From: Deuterostichococcus epilithicus | Taxonomy: Eukaryota; Chlorophyta; Trebouxiophyceae; Prasiolales; Stichococcaceae | Assembly (NCBI GenBank): GCA_033439295.1 | Contig: JAVTLE010000001.1 | Coordinates: forward strand, 1,550,001-1,614,000 | Length of the DNA: 64,000 nt | Reading direction: 5' to 3' | In this document: positions 1 to 18,228 of the stretch, in pieces | Numbering within the stretch: the first letter of the stretch is position 1 | How the letters are laid out: each line of letters starts with the position of its first letter | Notes under the pieces: generated by a model | Database searches by the model: none | What the model was told of the DNA's origin: nothing | What the model saw: only the letters and a program-made list of their open reading frames with translations | Made by a program: the position numbers and the translations under genes

Positions 1-143
1 TGCAAGATGGCTGTTGTGCACCACATGTGCCTGCGCTCTGTGCTGACGCAACAGCCTGTGCTACTTGAAAACGCCTTGTGCACCTCTGATGGTCTGCAGC
101 CCCTGCGCTGTCTCCTCACCGTGTGGGCCTGCCTGCCGCGCAG

Positions 144-264
144 ATAAAGAAGAACTTTGCATTCATCGAGGTGTGAAACCTCACGGCCCCCACCCGCCCA
201 GTGCTCTTCACACGTTCATATCTTTCTTGTCTTGCAGATCAAGAAGAAGTTTGCCTTCGTTGAG
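144..264 (+). repeat. Duplicated 27-nt microexon pair in the SR gene
   Basis: Segments 144-170 and 238-264 are both 27 nt, both preceded by AG and followed by GT, and encode IKKNFAFIE and IKKKFAFVE. A 67-nt intron-like spacer separates them. Either would join in phase to the exon at 592. Using both would put two RNP1 strands in tandem and break the RRM, so mutually exclusive use or decay of one copy is expected. Confidence 0.75.
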
Positions 265-1618
265 GTGCATACACCTTCACTTGGTTTGCCTCTCTTGGCC
301 TCGCGCCGTCCATGCGTGATGCCGCGATAGAAACCGCATGCCGCTGGGGCTGGCTGCGCCCTACGGCGACGGGTTCTGTTGCTGCATCTCGCATCTCGCA
401 GCAACAGACTCTATGTGATCTCACGCTTACTTGGTGGCTGCACGAGCTTGACCTGGCGGCTGGTTGAAGCCGCCAGATGCACTGCCGACCACCCCAGCTG
501 CACAGCATCTGCCACGGTCGCCCAACAGCAGCAGACGGGCAGTATCTCCACATCAGCTTTCCGATCATGTCTCGCCTCTGTGGGAGCGCAGTTCGAGGAG
601 GTGGACCAGGCGGAGCAGGCGCTGAAGGCCACCAATCAGACGTCCTGGAATGGGCGCACCATCAATGTGGAGTACGTCTCACGCGAGGCCGACGGCCGGT
701 GCGCAAAGCATCTGAATGGGAACAGGGCCAGTCGAGTACGGCCTTGCCTCACGTGTGCGGTCGCGTCTGCAGGAGGCTCGAATCGGAGAGACTCGTTGGC
801 AGCCGAGACCAACCGTTGGGCGGCACTTGCCATGCGATGGCTTGCTCGGCGGCTGGCATTGGCGTCCTGCCGCTGCGCAACAAAAGCGTCCAATGGAGGC
901 TGCTGAGGAAGCTGCAACCTCATGCGGTCAAGCTTGAGTGCAGGCGCCCGGGCGACGAACCGGTGAGGCCCTACGAGGAGCGCCGCCGGCTGCGCAGCCG
1001 CAGCCGCAGCCCGGTGCGCCCATTCCAGGACGTCTGCCCGCCGCGCCGCAGCCGTCGCCGCAGCTACAGCCGCAGCCCGACGCCGCCGCCGCGCCGCAGC
1101 CGCGGCCGCAGCCGCCGCAGCTACAGCCGCAGCCCCACACCCCCGCCCCGCCGCAGNCGCCGCCGCAGCTACAGCCGCAGCCCCACACCCCCGCCGCGCC
1201 GCAGCCGCCGCTCGCCAAGTATGCTCATGTCCTGTGTCTGACCTGCCAGTAAGTTTAACAGAGTATCAGGTTCTGACATCATATCTCGACATTGGGGGCA
1301 AAATGCCAACGAGACAGGCGGCTGCCTGCATGCCTCACAACCAGCTGCCGTCGACTGCCAGGAGACGGAGAATAGACAGTCGGCTGCCGATGCGCCATGT
1401 GTCTGCCTGCAGGCCGCTCGCGCAGCCCGCTGGACGCCAAGAGGAGCCTGTCGCCGCGCGGCCGCAGCCTGTCGCCCCGCAAGAGGAGCCTGTCGCCGCG
1501 GCGCAGCGTCTCGCGCAGCCCGCGCCGTGACGTGCCGCCTCCGAGCCGCAGCGCCTCACCCCGCCGCAGTGCCAGCCGCTCGCCGCGCCGCAGCTACTCC
1601 CGCTCCCCGGCGCGCTAG
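144..1618 (+). CDS. SR splicing factor, RSp31/RSp40-like (5' partial)
   Basis: Nuclear serine/arginine-rich pre-mRNA splicing factor; only the 3' part is in the window. Visible exons are a 27-nt microexon 238-264 (IKKKFAFVE, the RNP1 motif of the second RRM), 592-698 (FEEVDQAEQALKATNQ, then VEYVSREADG), 944-1218 and 1413-1618. All junctions are GT-AG and in phase. The order RNP1, then ALKATNQ, then INVEY is the second RRM of plant RSp31/RSp40. The last two exons form the RS tail, with repeated YSRSPTPPPRR units and then SLSP and SRSPRR units, ending at TAG 1616-1618. A near copy of the microexon lies at 144-170 (IKKNFAFIE) with its own AG and GT. One undetermined base is at 1157. Family assignment is firm; the exact paralogue is inferred. 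Confidence 0.85.
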
Positions 1619-2678
1619 ATGATGAGATTTGGAGGCAGACCAAACAAAGGCGCCCATGCGCCGCCTCCTTGCTCGCCGTCGGTGGCTGACGGGCGATGGG
1701 TAGCGATGGAGCCCGGGCGGTGCACCAAACACCGGCAGCACAGGCCCGGGCAGTGCTGACGGATGCTGGGAGGCTAAAAGTTGTTTAGCCCGAGAAGTTG
1801 ACTTACGGATAGTGCGCCCTGTGATCCTTCGCTGTACACGCAAGGGCGTTCCGTGCCTCATTCGGCTTATTTGGTGATGCATTTTGGTGATGCAGTGATT
1901 CGACCTGGCGGAGTACGTATTGTCAAGATGTTTGAGCGATGCGAAGATGCAATTCTGTATCACTGATGTCGTTGTCGGACGATATAGGTGAAAAAGACTC
2001 TCTACTTACAACAGGACGCTCCAGTGGGCAAGTTGATGAACTGGGCATGCACGGGTCTGATGTTCGGCATTGCGTTGGGTTGCAGCGCCATCAAATCATA
2101 GTTTCTAGTAAATACGCAGTGCCAGGCTGCAACAAACAAGCACAGAGGAAGCATTGTCCCAATCGCAGGAGCTGTGCCTTGAATGGCACAGCATGCCACC
2201 CAAATTCCACTGCATCCTTTCTCCAATCCCTCCAATTGCAGTCAGTCAGGCTGCGATCGACCGAAGAATCGCTCCCGAGTACTGCAGCGGGCAGAGACGT
2301 GGCATCAGCATCGAGTTCAGCTGCAAACTGAGTGACCTCTCAACACTTGCACCATCCAATGCCGCAGCTCAAAGACAGCAGCAGAATGCGACACCCACCT
2401 TGAACGATTCTGTCGTCTCCTGTAGGCAGTGTTCCTTCTGCTGGTCTGTCCATGTCTCAGCCACCTCGTTCAAGTTGTCCCGCACCTGCGTGTACAGCGC
2501 AGCACGTCCAGTAAGACACCCTGGCATTGCCCGCTGCCGCTCATCAGGCGTGCGCTGCCGCTGCGCTTCCAACTTGGCTTTTCACGACGGGCCTGAACCT
2601 TGAAAGCAAACAGTGTGTGGAACTAGATATACCCGGCAACTTCCCCGTCACTTCACAGCAACTGCTGTCACCAACAAG
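1619..2678. other. Intergenic region between convergent genes
   Basis: Lies between the stop of the SR gene (+) and the stop of heme oxygenase (-). It should hold both 3' UTRs. I see no convincing coding exon, RNA gene or repeat in it. Confidence 0.5.
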
Positions 2679-4133
2679 TCAGGCTCGCACCCCCTCCAGC
2701 AGCTCCTTCAGCTCGCCGCGGTACTTGTAAAACTCCAGCTGCGCGCCGTCCAGCACCGTCTCTGACACCTTCTTCCCGATCATGCGCCCGCCGGCAGAGT
2801 GCGCAAAGTAGATGTTGTAAAAGTGGCACAGGAAGGCCGGCGGGTCCTCCTCTGCTAGCCGCTGCACCAGCCTGCGCAGCATCGAAAGACTGGTTGACGG
2901 GCTGACGGCTTCCCAATGTGCAGGGCTGTCAGGGGCTGAGTGATGCCATTGTAGCGTCAGCAGCCAAAACGTACTGGCATTATTGGCGCCCGTGCGCAAG
3001 AGCCATTCCTGATGGCACTCATTCCGCCTTGCCACATGCAGGCGTTCGACAGTGTCAGTAATTAACTACCGGCAGCACCGCGGCCGGCGCTTCCCAGCAC
3101 CGCAGCAGTTGCAGACAACCAAACAGTGCCAAAGATGCTGCTGCAGCAAGGCACTCTCACCGCGAGTACTCTGAGCCAGGGCCGTCCTCCGTGATCGGCG
3201 GCGGCTGCAGGCCGTACGTGTCCTGGAACCACTGGATGTCCTTCGCCAGCGCCGCGCTGCGCTCGATGCCCGTGTCCTGAAACCGCCGGTCTGTGTGCAG
3301 AAACACCAGGGTGCGAGGCAGGGCTGGAGGGCGGCGCAGCGCAGCAAACTTTGCCTGAACCGCGAGGAGAGAGCCGCCTGTGGCAGCACATGGCATGTGC
3401 CTGCACCTTAGCTGCCGCCCAGAGAAGCCTGTCATCAAGGCACCACAGGGCACGAGACAGGTGCGGTAGAGGATGCGACTCACAGTCTGGGTGCGGCGCC
3501 GCCTCCACAATGTCCTCTAGCGTCTCGAACAACGTTTTCGACTCCGCCAGAAACTTCAGGTAGCCCTCCCGCGTGGGCTGCCACTGCGCACGGACGTTTG
3601 AAGTCGGTTTCGGGTCCGCTGCAAAGGATGCAGTTTGTGCCGCAACTGGCTGCGGTGACCTCGGATGCAATGAAAGCATGCCAGGCTTGCCTTGGGGAAA
3701 GGCTTCGGGGCTGCGGCCTGCTCGCCCTCCTTCGGCGCCTGGTCCTTCGTATGGAGCTTCATAGCGACGATCCGCATCTCCTCGACAAAGCCTGCGCCGT
3801 GAGCGCCAGGTTGAATTCCGATGTGTGAGCCACACGTGGAGCCACACACAGCGGGATGCACGATCCATTTCAAGTTCTTTAAAGCGTGTGGTGCGAGGAC
3901 CTACCTTTGCGCTCCCCTGGCCGCATCCTCTTCTTCTCGTCCTGCGCTGTTTCGGCGCCCTGTGCGGTGCTGCCATGCGCTGTCACCCGCACGCTAAGGG
4001 GCCTGCAGGGCGCTGAGAGGGAGCCTGCAAGAGCGTGCGAGGCCGTGCGCTGCTGCAGGGCGCTGCAGCGCGCCAGCGGTCGCGAGCATCGGACGAAGCC
4101 CAGCGCTGACCGGGCGTCCAATGCCGCGAACAT
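2679..4133 (-). CDS. HMOX1: Heme oxygenase, plastid (HY1/HO1 type)
   Basis: Opens heme to biliverdin, CO and Fe2+ in the plastid, the first step of bilin synthesis. Exons on the minus strand: 4133-3905, 3791 to about 3690, about 3640-3484, 3354-3161 and 2871-2679. Exon 1 is a basic, Ala/Ser/Arg-rich transit peptide. It joins in phase to [19 protein letters not shown], which carries the proximal His region of plant enzymes. Then come [35 protein letters not shown] and the family signature [18 protein letters not shown], with the C-terminus at LLEGVRA. The order matches plant HO1 throughout. The intron between exons 2 and 3 is ambiguous: a GC donor after PKPFPK, or a GT donor further on, would both splice. 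The start faces the DEAH helicase gene, so the two may share a promoter. Confidence 0.93.
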
Positions 4134-4639
4134 GGCGCCTCGCTGGGCGCTGACCAGATACAAGCTGGCGGACTGTTGCCTTGTGACCACTTCCAACGGT
4201 CAGTCGCGGTCAACAGGGCCACGATGATCTGCTGCACTTCACAGGATCGTGCACGAGCTGCACACGCCACGCCTTGGCAGCGATGACGTCAGGGCAGGTC
4301 TTTGCGCTGCTAGCGGCACCGTTGCACCTGCATTGTACTCTTTGCACTCCATCGGTCCCTTTGTCATCGTAACGTTCTTACGCTAGCAGTGACATCAACC
4401 TGGAGCCCTCCACCTATCAGGTCCTCCGCAGACAGCTAACCATTTGCACCTTTCGACGATAGCCAATGAAGCTTTTGATACACCTTGAAGTGTCCATTGA
4501 CCTCGGTGGACCCCCAAGTGCAGCAATTGTCAAAGTGTCTCCCGACCCTGCTGTTTGTCAGTTGTCAGATTTTCACCTCAGGATGTGAGATACCAGACGT
4601 GCGCGGTCGCAGCGGCTGCACGAATTGATCAAAGCCGGC
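4134..4639. promoter_or_regulatory. Divergent promoter region, heme oxygenase / DEAH helicase
   Basis: About 506 bp between two divergent ATG codons. It must contain both 5' UTRs and promoters. I recognise no specific motif; the call rests on position alone. Confidence 0.45.
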
Positions 4640-11250
<6,611 letters not shown>

Positions 11251-11523
11251 CAGTATCATGACACGTGATTGAAGGCCACTGGATTGCATTTGGATCGTCA
11301 ATACTTTGTGTCCACACTTTCCACACCACTCTCTCGCTGCCTGCGCATGCGCAGCTGCATGCGTCGCTGAGGAAATATAATACACACGACAGATGGTCTC
11401 AATAAAAAGAAGCCAGCCAGATACTGGAGGTGGGGTTCCTGAGCTAACATTGCCAAGACTGCTCGTCTCGAACTTCAGGGGACGCCCGTGTCCAATTTCC
11501 TCGACCCCGGATTCGATAGGCCA

Positions 11524-14500
11524 TCAGGCGACGCCCATAGGCGTAGCACCGTTCTGCTGCCGATTCCGCTGCAGTAGCTGCTGATACTGGGTGCTCTGCG
11601 CCCAGCGGTCAATCTCCCTGCATTCATATGGCTACCAGTGCTGAAGGCAACTGGCCATGCTGAAGGTGCACCATGCAGAAAAAGCAAACGGGGCCAGGCC
11701 AGGCCCATGGCAAGAGAAAGCTGCGGGTCTCACCTGGCTCTCAGCACCGGCAGGGGGTGCGACAACGCCCTGGTCTGCGCGTTCCTACACAGTGCATTGT
11801 CCGGTCATCAGCTTGCGAAACAGACCTTGAGCTTGCCACAGGTTGTTGACATGAGAAGGTTGCCGCAGAGCTTGTTTCTCACGAGTGCAGCACCTGAGGT
11901 AGAAGCCCAAGGGGCTGGCTGACGCCTCATCGTATGATCGCGCCTGCGGCGCACGCAGAAGCAGCATCTAGCTCATGTTGTGTCAGGTGATATGCAACTG
12001 AGCGCCTAGCTTCTGTGGACTGCCATATCGGCAGCAGCACAGGGGACCGCTGACCAACAGCAAGCGAGGAATGCAGCGGTGTGGCTCTTGCCAGCCTCGT
12101 GGAACATACCGAGACAAGGAGTTGCTGTCTCTAATTTCTGCACAGTTCTTAGGTCACAGAGCACAGCACAAGCGTGCCTGCCGCAAGAAGGCGTCCACAT
12201 TGAGCTCCTTGGCCAGGGAGGGGGAGCCGCCCGCCAGCTTCATGAGCGCCGAGATGACCACTCGGGAGTCCTGTGTTGTTCCAGAGTCCCAAAGTCAATT
12301 GCAGCATTGCCGGTTCAGTGAACAGTCTGTCGGTGTGCGCAGCCTCAGCTTCATGAGCGCCGAGAGAACGGCGCTGCTTTGGAGAGACTTTACGTTGCTC
12401 ACTATTGCTGCGCTGCATCTCGGCCGTCAGCTGCCGTCAGCAGCTGTCTGCAGATGTCATATGTGAGCCCCAATGAGGGCCGACGGTGTACGATGCATGC
12501 GTGACAGGGTTGCAGCCGTGGCATCAGTGCACGTGCTGCTTTGTTCTGCTGCCGCCCGGCTGCTGTCGGTCGGCCACAGTTTCAGCAATGAAACAGCAAT
12601 AAAACAGCAGTGCAGGACTGCTGGCATGCTGGCAGAGACCTTGTGGTCTTTCATGGCAGTAGTCCTGCAGCAGGTGTTTCAGCAATGAAACACACAGCTT
12701 CAACGATGAAACAGCGGTGAAACAACAGTGCAGCTCTGCAGGACTACTGACATACAGCACATAGGAAGAGCATGGGGGTGGGAGTTGCCTGCGCCACGAG
12801 CAGCGCAGCCCGGTCGCAGGTGAGCTCCGCGGCGCGCAGCCAGCGCAGCAGCCCGTCTTCGAGCGTCGATGACATGAAGGGCAGGCTCGACGCGGCGCTG
12901 GATGCCAGCGCGCCCGCGTTGAGCCACACCCCGTGCTCGCACTGCGCTGGCAGCACGATGCGGTGTGTACAGAAGGTAGCAGAGCTTCAGGGAGGGGAAG
13001 CTCGTGGTTTGCTCTTCAGTGCAATGTTCGCCTCGAAGTAGGTGTGGCCTCTATCATGGCCAGGCTGATGTCGAGAGGGTTCAGCACTTCTCAAAGCGGC
13101 CGCCCTGGCGTCTGCACGTTCTATTGAGTCGGCATCCTCTGCCGAGCCTCCGATGGCCGAGCCGAAAGCGCCCAGCACCGCTCGAGGTGTCCGCAGCGCG
13201 TTTGCACCTCAATTCAGGTTTTAGGGTAGCCCCCAAACCCAGAACAAGAGGTTGCGTACCTTGAGGTGACCCAGCTCGTGGCCCAGCACCGACTGCACCT
13301 CCAGCGGCGTCAGCAGCTCAAGCAGCGCAGAGTGCACCACCACGAAGGGGCGGCGGCCCGACACCGCCAGCGTGTACGCGTTCGGCGACGGGCTCTGCGG
13401 GAGGCCAGGGGCAACATCGTTTTTTGCATGGTCAGGGCGCCCTACATACACAGAGGGCTGCGAGGAGAAGCTTGCAGGCGGTCGGGGGCCCTGGCGCAGC
13501 GGGTTGGGGCGCCGAGCAGCTGGTGTGTGCTGGAGCCGCATGTCATCGGGGTGGCGCAGCCGCCCGCAGTGTGAGGAGAGGTTGCACTGGCTCATCATGG
13601 CCTGCCAGATTGTGACATAGTAGAAACTGAAGGGTCCCAGCAGGACTCGCCTGGCGGACGTACAGCTCCGGCGCCTCCACGCCCAGAATGGCGGCCGCCT
13701 CCTGCATGGACCTGTGCAGGCTCGGCAGCTGGTCTGGGCCGACCTGCCGCAAGAGCGCATGTGGTGTTGTGATGAAGATGCGGCGTTCAAATACGAAAAG
13801 TCTGCAGTGTGGCACTGAATCTGAGTGCAGCAGGTGGGCAGATTTTCATAACCGTCAGCAATGCTCACAAGCTGATGTAAGCCTCAAGACTGCGGCGCCC
13901 TCCTTCCAACATGGGTGCCCAATGCCAGGTCGTAGCGCAAGAGGGTCATTGCAGCGAGGCCGCGCACGGCGTTCACACCCTAGACTTCAACGAACCAGGC
14001 GCACCAGTATGGAGCTGCTGATGTTTTCTAGCAGCAACACGTTCTCCGCAACGCCGCCCATGAGCGACTTGACCAGAAGCTCCAGGCCTGGCAGCAGGCG
14101 CAGCATGCCCGTGTTCTGCTGGTCCAGCGGGTGCCTGCACACATGTGAAGGGGAGGTCAATCATCTGCGCATCACCCATCAAGCCCTCGCTGCGACGCTC
14201 TTANNTCCGCGCCGGGGGGGAGTGGGGACCTCAAGACGGCTGCGAGTCGCGCCGAATCGGACACTGCACTGGCCCGATGCGCTGGGTCAATTGCGCCAAG
14301 CTGCATATCGTTCCAGAATCGATCGCCGACAGAACGCTATGAAGACTGTCACCACCAATGCATGTGTGGAAGTGTCATTCTGGGTTGTTGGGTGTCACCA
14401 ACGGCACAACAAAGGCGGCTCCGCCGCTCAGCTGTGGCCAAGAGCGCCGCGTTGACGCCGCCGCACCTAAAGTCGTCGCCAGAAAGGCCGTGAAACGTGG

Positions 14501-14747
14501 CGACTTTAGCTGCGGACGCTGTCCGGATCTCCTCCGACCACTGTGCAGCTGCAGGCTTGGCCGCTGTGCTGCAGCGCCTGCGAATGCTGCCGGGATGCCA
14601 ACGGCTCATAGTCGGCGCATCTGGCCGCTGCAGCATCCAGTTGTGCCGCCGCCAAGGCTGGGACGCAACTGCTGCATGCTGCGCGTTGCAGCGCAGTGAC
14701 GCGGCCCAGCATGTTGGAGCCTGCGCGCCGGCCCTCACGAGTGCCAT
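11524..14747 (-). CDS. M48-family zinc metallopeptidase, plastid-type
   Basis: Membrane- or plastid-associated M48 peptidase of the plant At3g27110-like group. Exons on the minus strand: 14747-14467, 14134-14005, 13743-13651, 13394-13260, 12941-12789, 12270-12178, 11943-11894, 11769-11734 and 11617-11524. Exon 1 is a transit-peptide-like leader. Then come HPLDQQNTGMLRLLPGLEL, EAPELYVRQ, NAYTLAVSGRRPFVVVHSAL and the zinc motif HELGH in VLGHELGHLK. WLRAAELTCDRAALL carries the likely third ligand Glu. The C-terminus runs through HPLPVLRARE to NGATPMGVA. Three introns have GC donors, after 13651, 12789 and 12178; all are phase 0 after a CAG Gln codon. Intron 1 holds two undetermined bases, another intron a dispersed repeat, and another a decayed exon copy. 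Confidence 0.9.
12234..12370 (-). repeat. Decayed copy of an M48 peptidase exon
   Basis: The exon segment at 12234-12260 (encoding VVISALMKLAG) recurs at about 12343-12369 in the adjacent upstream intron. The shared core on the plus strand is AGCTTCATGAGCGCCGAGA. Offset is about 110 bp. Confidence 0.6.
12585..12770. repeat. Dispersed ~120-bp repeat, copy 1 (about 1.5 units)
   Basis: In an intron of the M48 gene. It shares GCAGTGCAGGACTGCTGGCA, CATGGCAGTAGTCCTGCAGC and GATGAAACAGCGGTGAAA with the arrays near 57820-58205 and 19430-19790. The halves TGCAGGACTACTGGCATG and CATGGCAGTAGTCCTGCA are nearly reverse complements, so each unit can fold. The right end (GCTCTGCAGGACTACTG, then ACATACAG) matches the right end of the copy at 58195. 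Confidence 0.8.
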
Positions 14748-15382
14748 CCGCTGCCGCTGGTCAGTGCGCGGGCCGCGCGCTAAGAAGGGTTCGGTCGCTA
14801 TTCGGTGACGTCAGGCGTTTGCTTTGTTTGAGTGGCTACGTGTTGCAGCTTCTTATTACAGCCTGGCGCGCACGAAATTTGCCGCTACGCTGGCGTGGAG
14901 CACAAGGAGGTGACGTCCTCACAAGCTCGATGAATCAATTGCCTGCGTACCGTATGCAAGCGTCGACGTATCAAATTTGTAATGAGGATGCGCCGAATCG
15001 TTGCTTGCAAGCGTCTGCTGCAGCTGCACCTCCTGTCGTTGTGCATGTGTCGGAGAAAAGCAAAACCTCCAACACGCTCACATCTAACGGAGCTTTTGCG
15101 GCTTGATGAAGTCTGTACTCTTTCGACCAGGTCTGCAGAAGCTTGATCAAGCGTGCCGCGCTGGTCAACCTTGCTGGAGCACCTCGTGCTTGGCGCTCTT
15201 TCGATCTCGCAGACACCGAGCTGTGTTAGCTGGTTGATGTCTGATAGATGGCGTGATGATCTTGGATAGTAGGCCTGCTCCAAGTCTGGAGTGTCACATG
15301 GCGCATTCTGTCATGGCAGGCATGTAGCGCCGCCGCCCAAGACTTAGCCTGGTGTGCCACCTGCTCCAGCGGCGCTTGGAGC
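14748..15382. promoter_or_regulatory. Divergent promoter region, M48 peptidase / RING gene
   Basis: About 635 bp between divergent start codons. It would contain both promoters and 5' UTRs, and possibly a non-coding first exon of the RING gene. No motif is recognised with confidence. Confidence 0.4.
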
Positions 15383-16820
15383 ATGCCCGCAGTGTTTTTC
15401 TACTCCGGTGGTCTGGGAGGTCCATGGTGGCTGCCACCTCTGCTGTTCTTGGTTCCGCTCATCCTACAGCTGGAACCCTCCATCATCCTCGGACCCTTTG
15501 CAGCCATAGGATGGCTCCTGCAGGAGGTGCCGCCGCTGCCCAACCCCATCCACTGCACTACCATGGCCGGAATATCCATGCAGCAGTCATGTCACCCTTG
15601 CTGATCCTATGACCCCTGCACATGTGTGGCAGGATGCGCACCTCACACTCAGCTCACACTCGGCTTGCACCTCTGTGTACCGATTCCATGCTCCAATTCT
15701 GTGCCCTACTCGGTGCCCCTGCTCCCTGCTTCAGGTCATGCGGCCGGCCGAGGGGCGCGATGCAGCCAGGGCGCCGCTGTATGCGCGGCTGCTGTCGCCG
15801 CGGCGGCGCCGCGACGCGGGCATTGGCACGCTGGACCTCGCCATCGCGCTGCTGGCCCCCGCGGTGGTGACCTTCCTGTCGTTCCAGCTGGCGACCTACA
15901 TGCGCCACCGCGGCTGGCGGCAGGTGCTGCGGCAAATCTTTACGAGGCGCGGCGAGCGGGCGACGCCGCACCAGGCACGTGGCGCCATCTGATCTGCCGC
16001 CCGCGTCCCACGCCTGCCTCATGCGCTGCACTGCTGATGGCATAGAGAACTCTGCCACATTCCATTGCGCAGGCACGCGATGAGGCGCGACAGAGTCGCG
16101 AGCGCCGCCTTGACCAAGTGATCAAGACGCTGCATGCGTTGCCGGCGGAAGAGTTTCTGGGGCACGACGAGCTCATGGCCCTTTCAGCGCACGAGCTCAA
16201 GGTGGGGCGGCATTCCTCAGTTGTGATATGACATGAACAGGAGAACTCCGGCTACCTACAAGGCTGTCGACATGCCTGATGGGACCTCAGCTACCGCTGC
16301 TGCATCATGTGCGGCTCAGAGGCACGCAGCCATCCGGTTCGAATCGCTGCCATGTGCCGCAGGCGAGGCTCAGGGCCAGGAGAGTGGATACTAGCGGCGC
16401 CGTGGAGAAGGGGGAATTGGTGCAGGCGCTGCTGGAGGGGGCCGGCTCGAGCGATGCGGCATGCAGCATCTGCTGCGAGGACTATGTGTCCGGCGATGTG
16501 CTTCGGCGCCTGCGCTGCAGTCACGGCTTTCACCTGGTGAGACGCTCGTGCAGTGTCAGCGTCGCTCTGTGTTCGGGCAGTGTCGTCCATCGCTTCGCAC
16601 ACGTCGAATGACACTTGGCGACCTTGCGGCGACAAATGCAGTCTAATTTGTGGGAGGTGTATTCGCATCCCTCATCCTGCTGCGGGAATGCTGCATGAAA
16701 TGCAACTCCATGGCGGTCTGATTGCAGGAGTGCATCGACCGGTGGCTGCTGACTTCGACCGACTACAGCCGAGCGCCCGCCTGCCCCATGTGCAACGCGC
16801 CGCTGTCGGCTGAGCAATAG
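15383..16820 (+). CDS. Membrane-anchored RING-H2 protein, probable E3 ubiquitin ligase
   Basis: Probable ubiquitin ligase. Exons: 15383-15526, 15736-15974, 16073-16201, 16363-16536 and 16728-16820. The N-terminus is very hydrophobic (PPLLFLVPLILQLEPSIILG), and a second hydrophobic stretch (LDLAIALLAPAVVTFLSFQL) follows, so two membrane segments are likely. An acidic/basic linker and a segment LRARRVDTSGAVEKGELV then precede the RING. The RING-H2 ligands are CSIC, then CSHGFHLECIDRW, then CPMC, closing at AEQ. The second intron appears to use a GC donor (CACCAG, then GCACGT), and the next exon starts GCACGC. The start codon is the first ATG before the membrane segment; an upstream exon is not excluded. 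Confidence 0.82.
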
Positions 16821-17123
16821 TGCAACACGCTCTCACATGGTCGTCCATTGTCTGCCGCGTACGAGGATAACTGTGGGCGCGTTAACTTCGCCCTCTACGT
16901 GGACTTTGATGACGCTCTCCGTCGTTGCGAGGACCGTACGAGCAGTGGACTTTGGTGACCCACTGGCGGCGCTAGCAGGAAGCAGTTTGTGGTTTTCAGG
17001 AAACACACCGAATCTGCGTGAAGCAGAGGAGATTTGCAGGCTTCGACGTCGTTTGTTGCTTCGACAAGGTGCTGCCAGGTGCTTTGCGGCTGGTGGCGTA
17101 AACAGGGACGCATCAGAACTTCA

Positions 17124-18091
17124 ATGCCAGCTCAATCACCTGCACAAACAGCCATCGAGACAGGCTGCAGTGACGCCAAACGCTTCGAACTCGAGCTAGA
17201 GTAAGCTGTGCTACTGAGTAACGTAACTGCTGATGCGTTTTACAAGGCTTTGATGATGGAAGTGGGGACTCGAGTGTTCGACTCGAGCTCCAGATGCTTG
17301 TCTTGCTGTGCGCAGATTTGTGCAGTGTCTTGCCAGCCCGGACTACCTCAACTGTGCGTCCTGTGCAACGGCCCTGCCGGTGCATGCGTCCTCGTGCATT
17401 GCGGAGCATAGCGCAGATGGCGGTTCTTGAAAGCGATGCGACGCTGCATCTCTGACCCGCAGGGCTGTCGCAGTCGGACCAACTGAAGGACCCGGCTCTC
17501 ATCAGTTTCCTGGAGTATCTGCAATACTTCTTAAAGCCTGAGTACGCCTCATACGTCATGTGAGTGCGGCATCGCCGCTCCAATGCATGTTGCAATGCAG
17601 CTCATCATGCGAAGCGGCACGGCTGGTGTGGATGCTGTAGACCATTGCTGAATGGCATTGGTACAAACGGGCCATGCGCAGCGCCACTCCCGCAGCAACG
17701 CCTCAGCCGGACACCACCCACGACTTTAAAAGCAAATGTGATGCAGCTATCCGCATGCGCTGTTCTTCCTGGAGCTGCTGCAAAGCGAGGAGTTTCGCAC
17801 GGCGCTCGCCTCGGCGCAGGTCAAGGTGAGACTATGCTCTCGACGGACATGACACGCGCATTGTACATGCAGCATACGTGATGTACCGCTGATCGGATTG
17901 ATTCCCACGCTACGCCCGGCTCGCCCACCAGGATGTCTGCACCGGCACCCGGACAGCCGACAGACAGGGCGAGCTGCTGCGCTGTTGGTGCGCAGGAGCT
18001 GATACACACGCAGCAGTACTACCACTGGCTGCACTATCGCGCCAACCGGCTGCGAGCGGCTGAGGCGGCGCAGCAGCAGGCGCCGCAGTAG
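17124..18091 (+). CDS. MED31: Mediator complex subunit 31
   Basis: Subunit of the Mediator middle module, which links transcription factors to RNA polymerase II in the nucleus. Five exons, all in phase: 17124-17200, 17316-17353, 17463-17559, 17747-17825 and 17996-18091, giving about 129 residues, the usual length for MED31. Conserved blocks in order: FELELEFVQCLASPDYLNW, LISFLEYLQYF, KPEYASYVIYPHALFFLELL and QQYYHWLHYRANRL. These are diagnostic of the family. A short Ser/Ala-rich N-terminus and a Gln/Ala C-terminus flank the core. Confidence 0.95.
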
Positions 18092-18228
18092 AGCGGCGGA
18101 GGCAGCACCTGAGCGCTTTTGGAGTGAAGGCTGCGCCTCAGCAGTGACGCGCTCCAGGCGACCGAGAGCAGCGCAAGATGGCCACGGTGGTGGTGGCGGC
18201 GGCGGCGGCGGCGGCGCGGTGAGGCGTC

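Noticed and set aside
938-1252. Gln/Pro-rich and Gly/Cys-rich frames across the RS region
   Set aside because: They are alternate frames of the repetitive Arg-Ser codons of the SR gene.
1939-2331. Small open frame between the SR gene and heme oxygenase
   Set aside because: No domain, no splice context and the composition of non-coding sequence.
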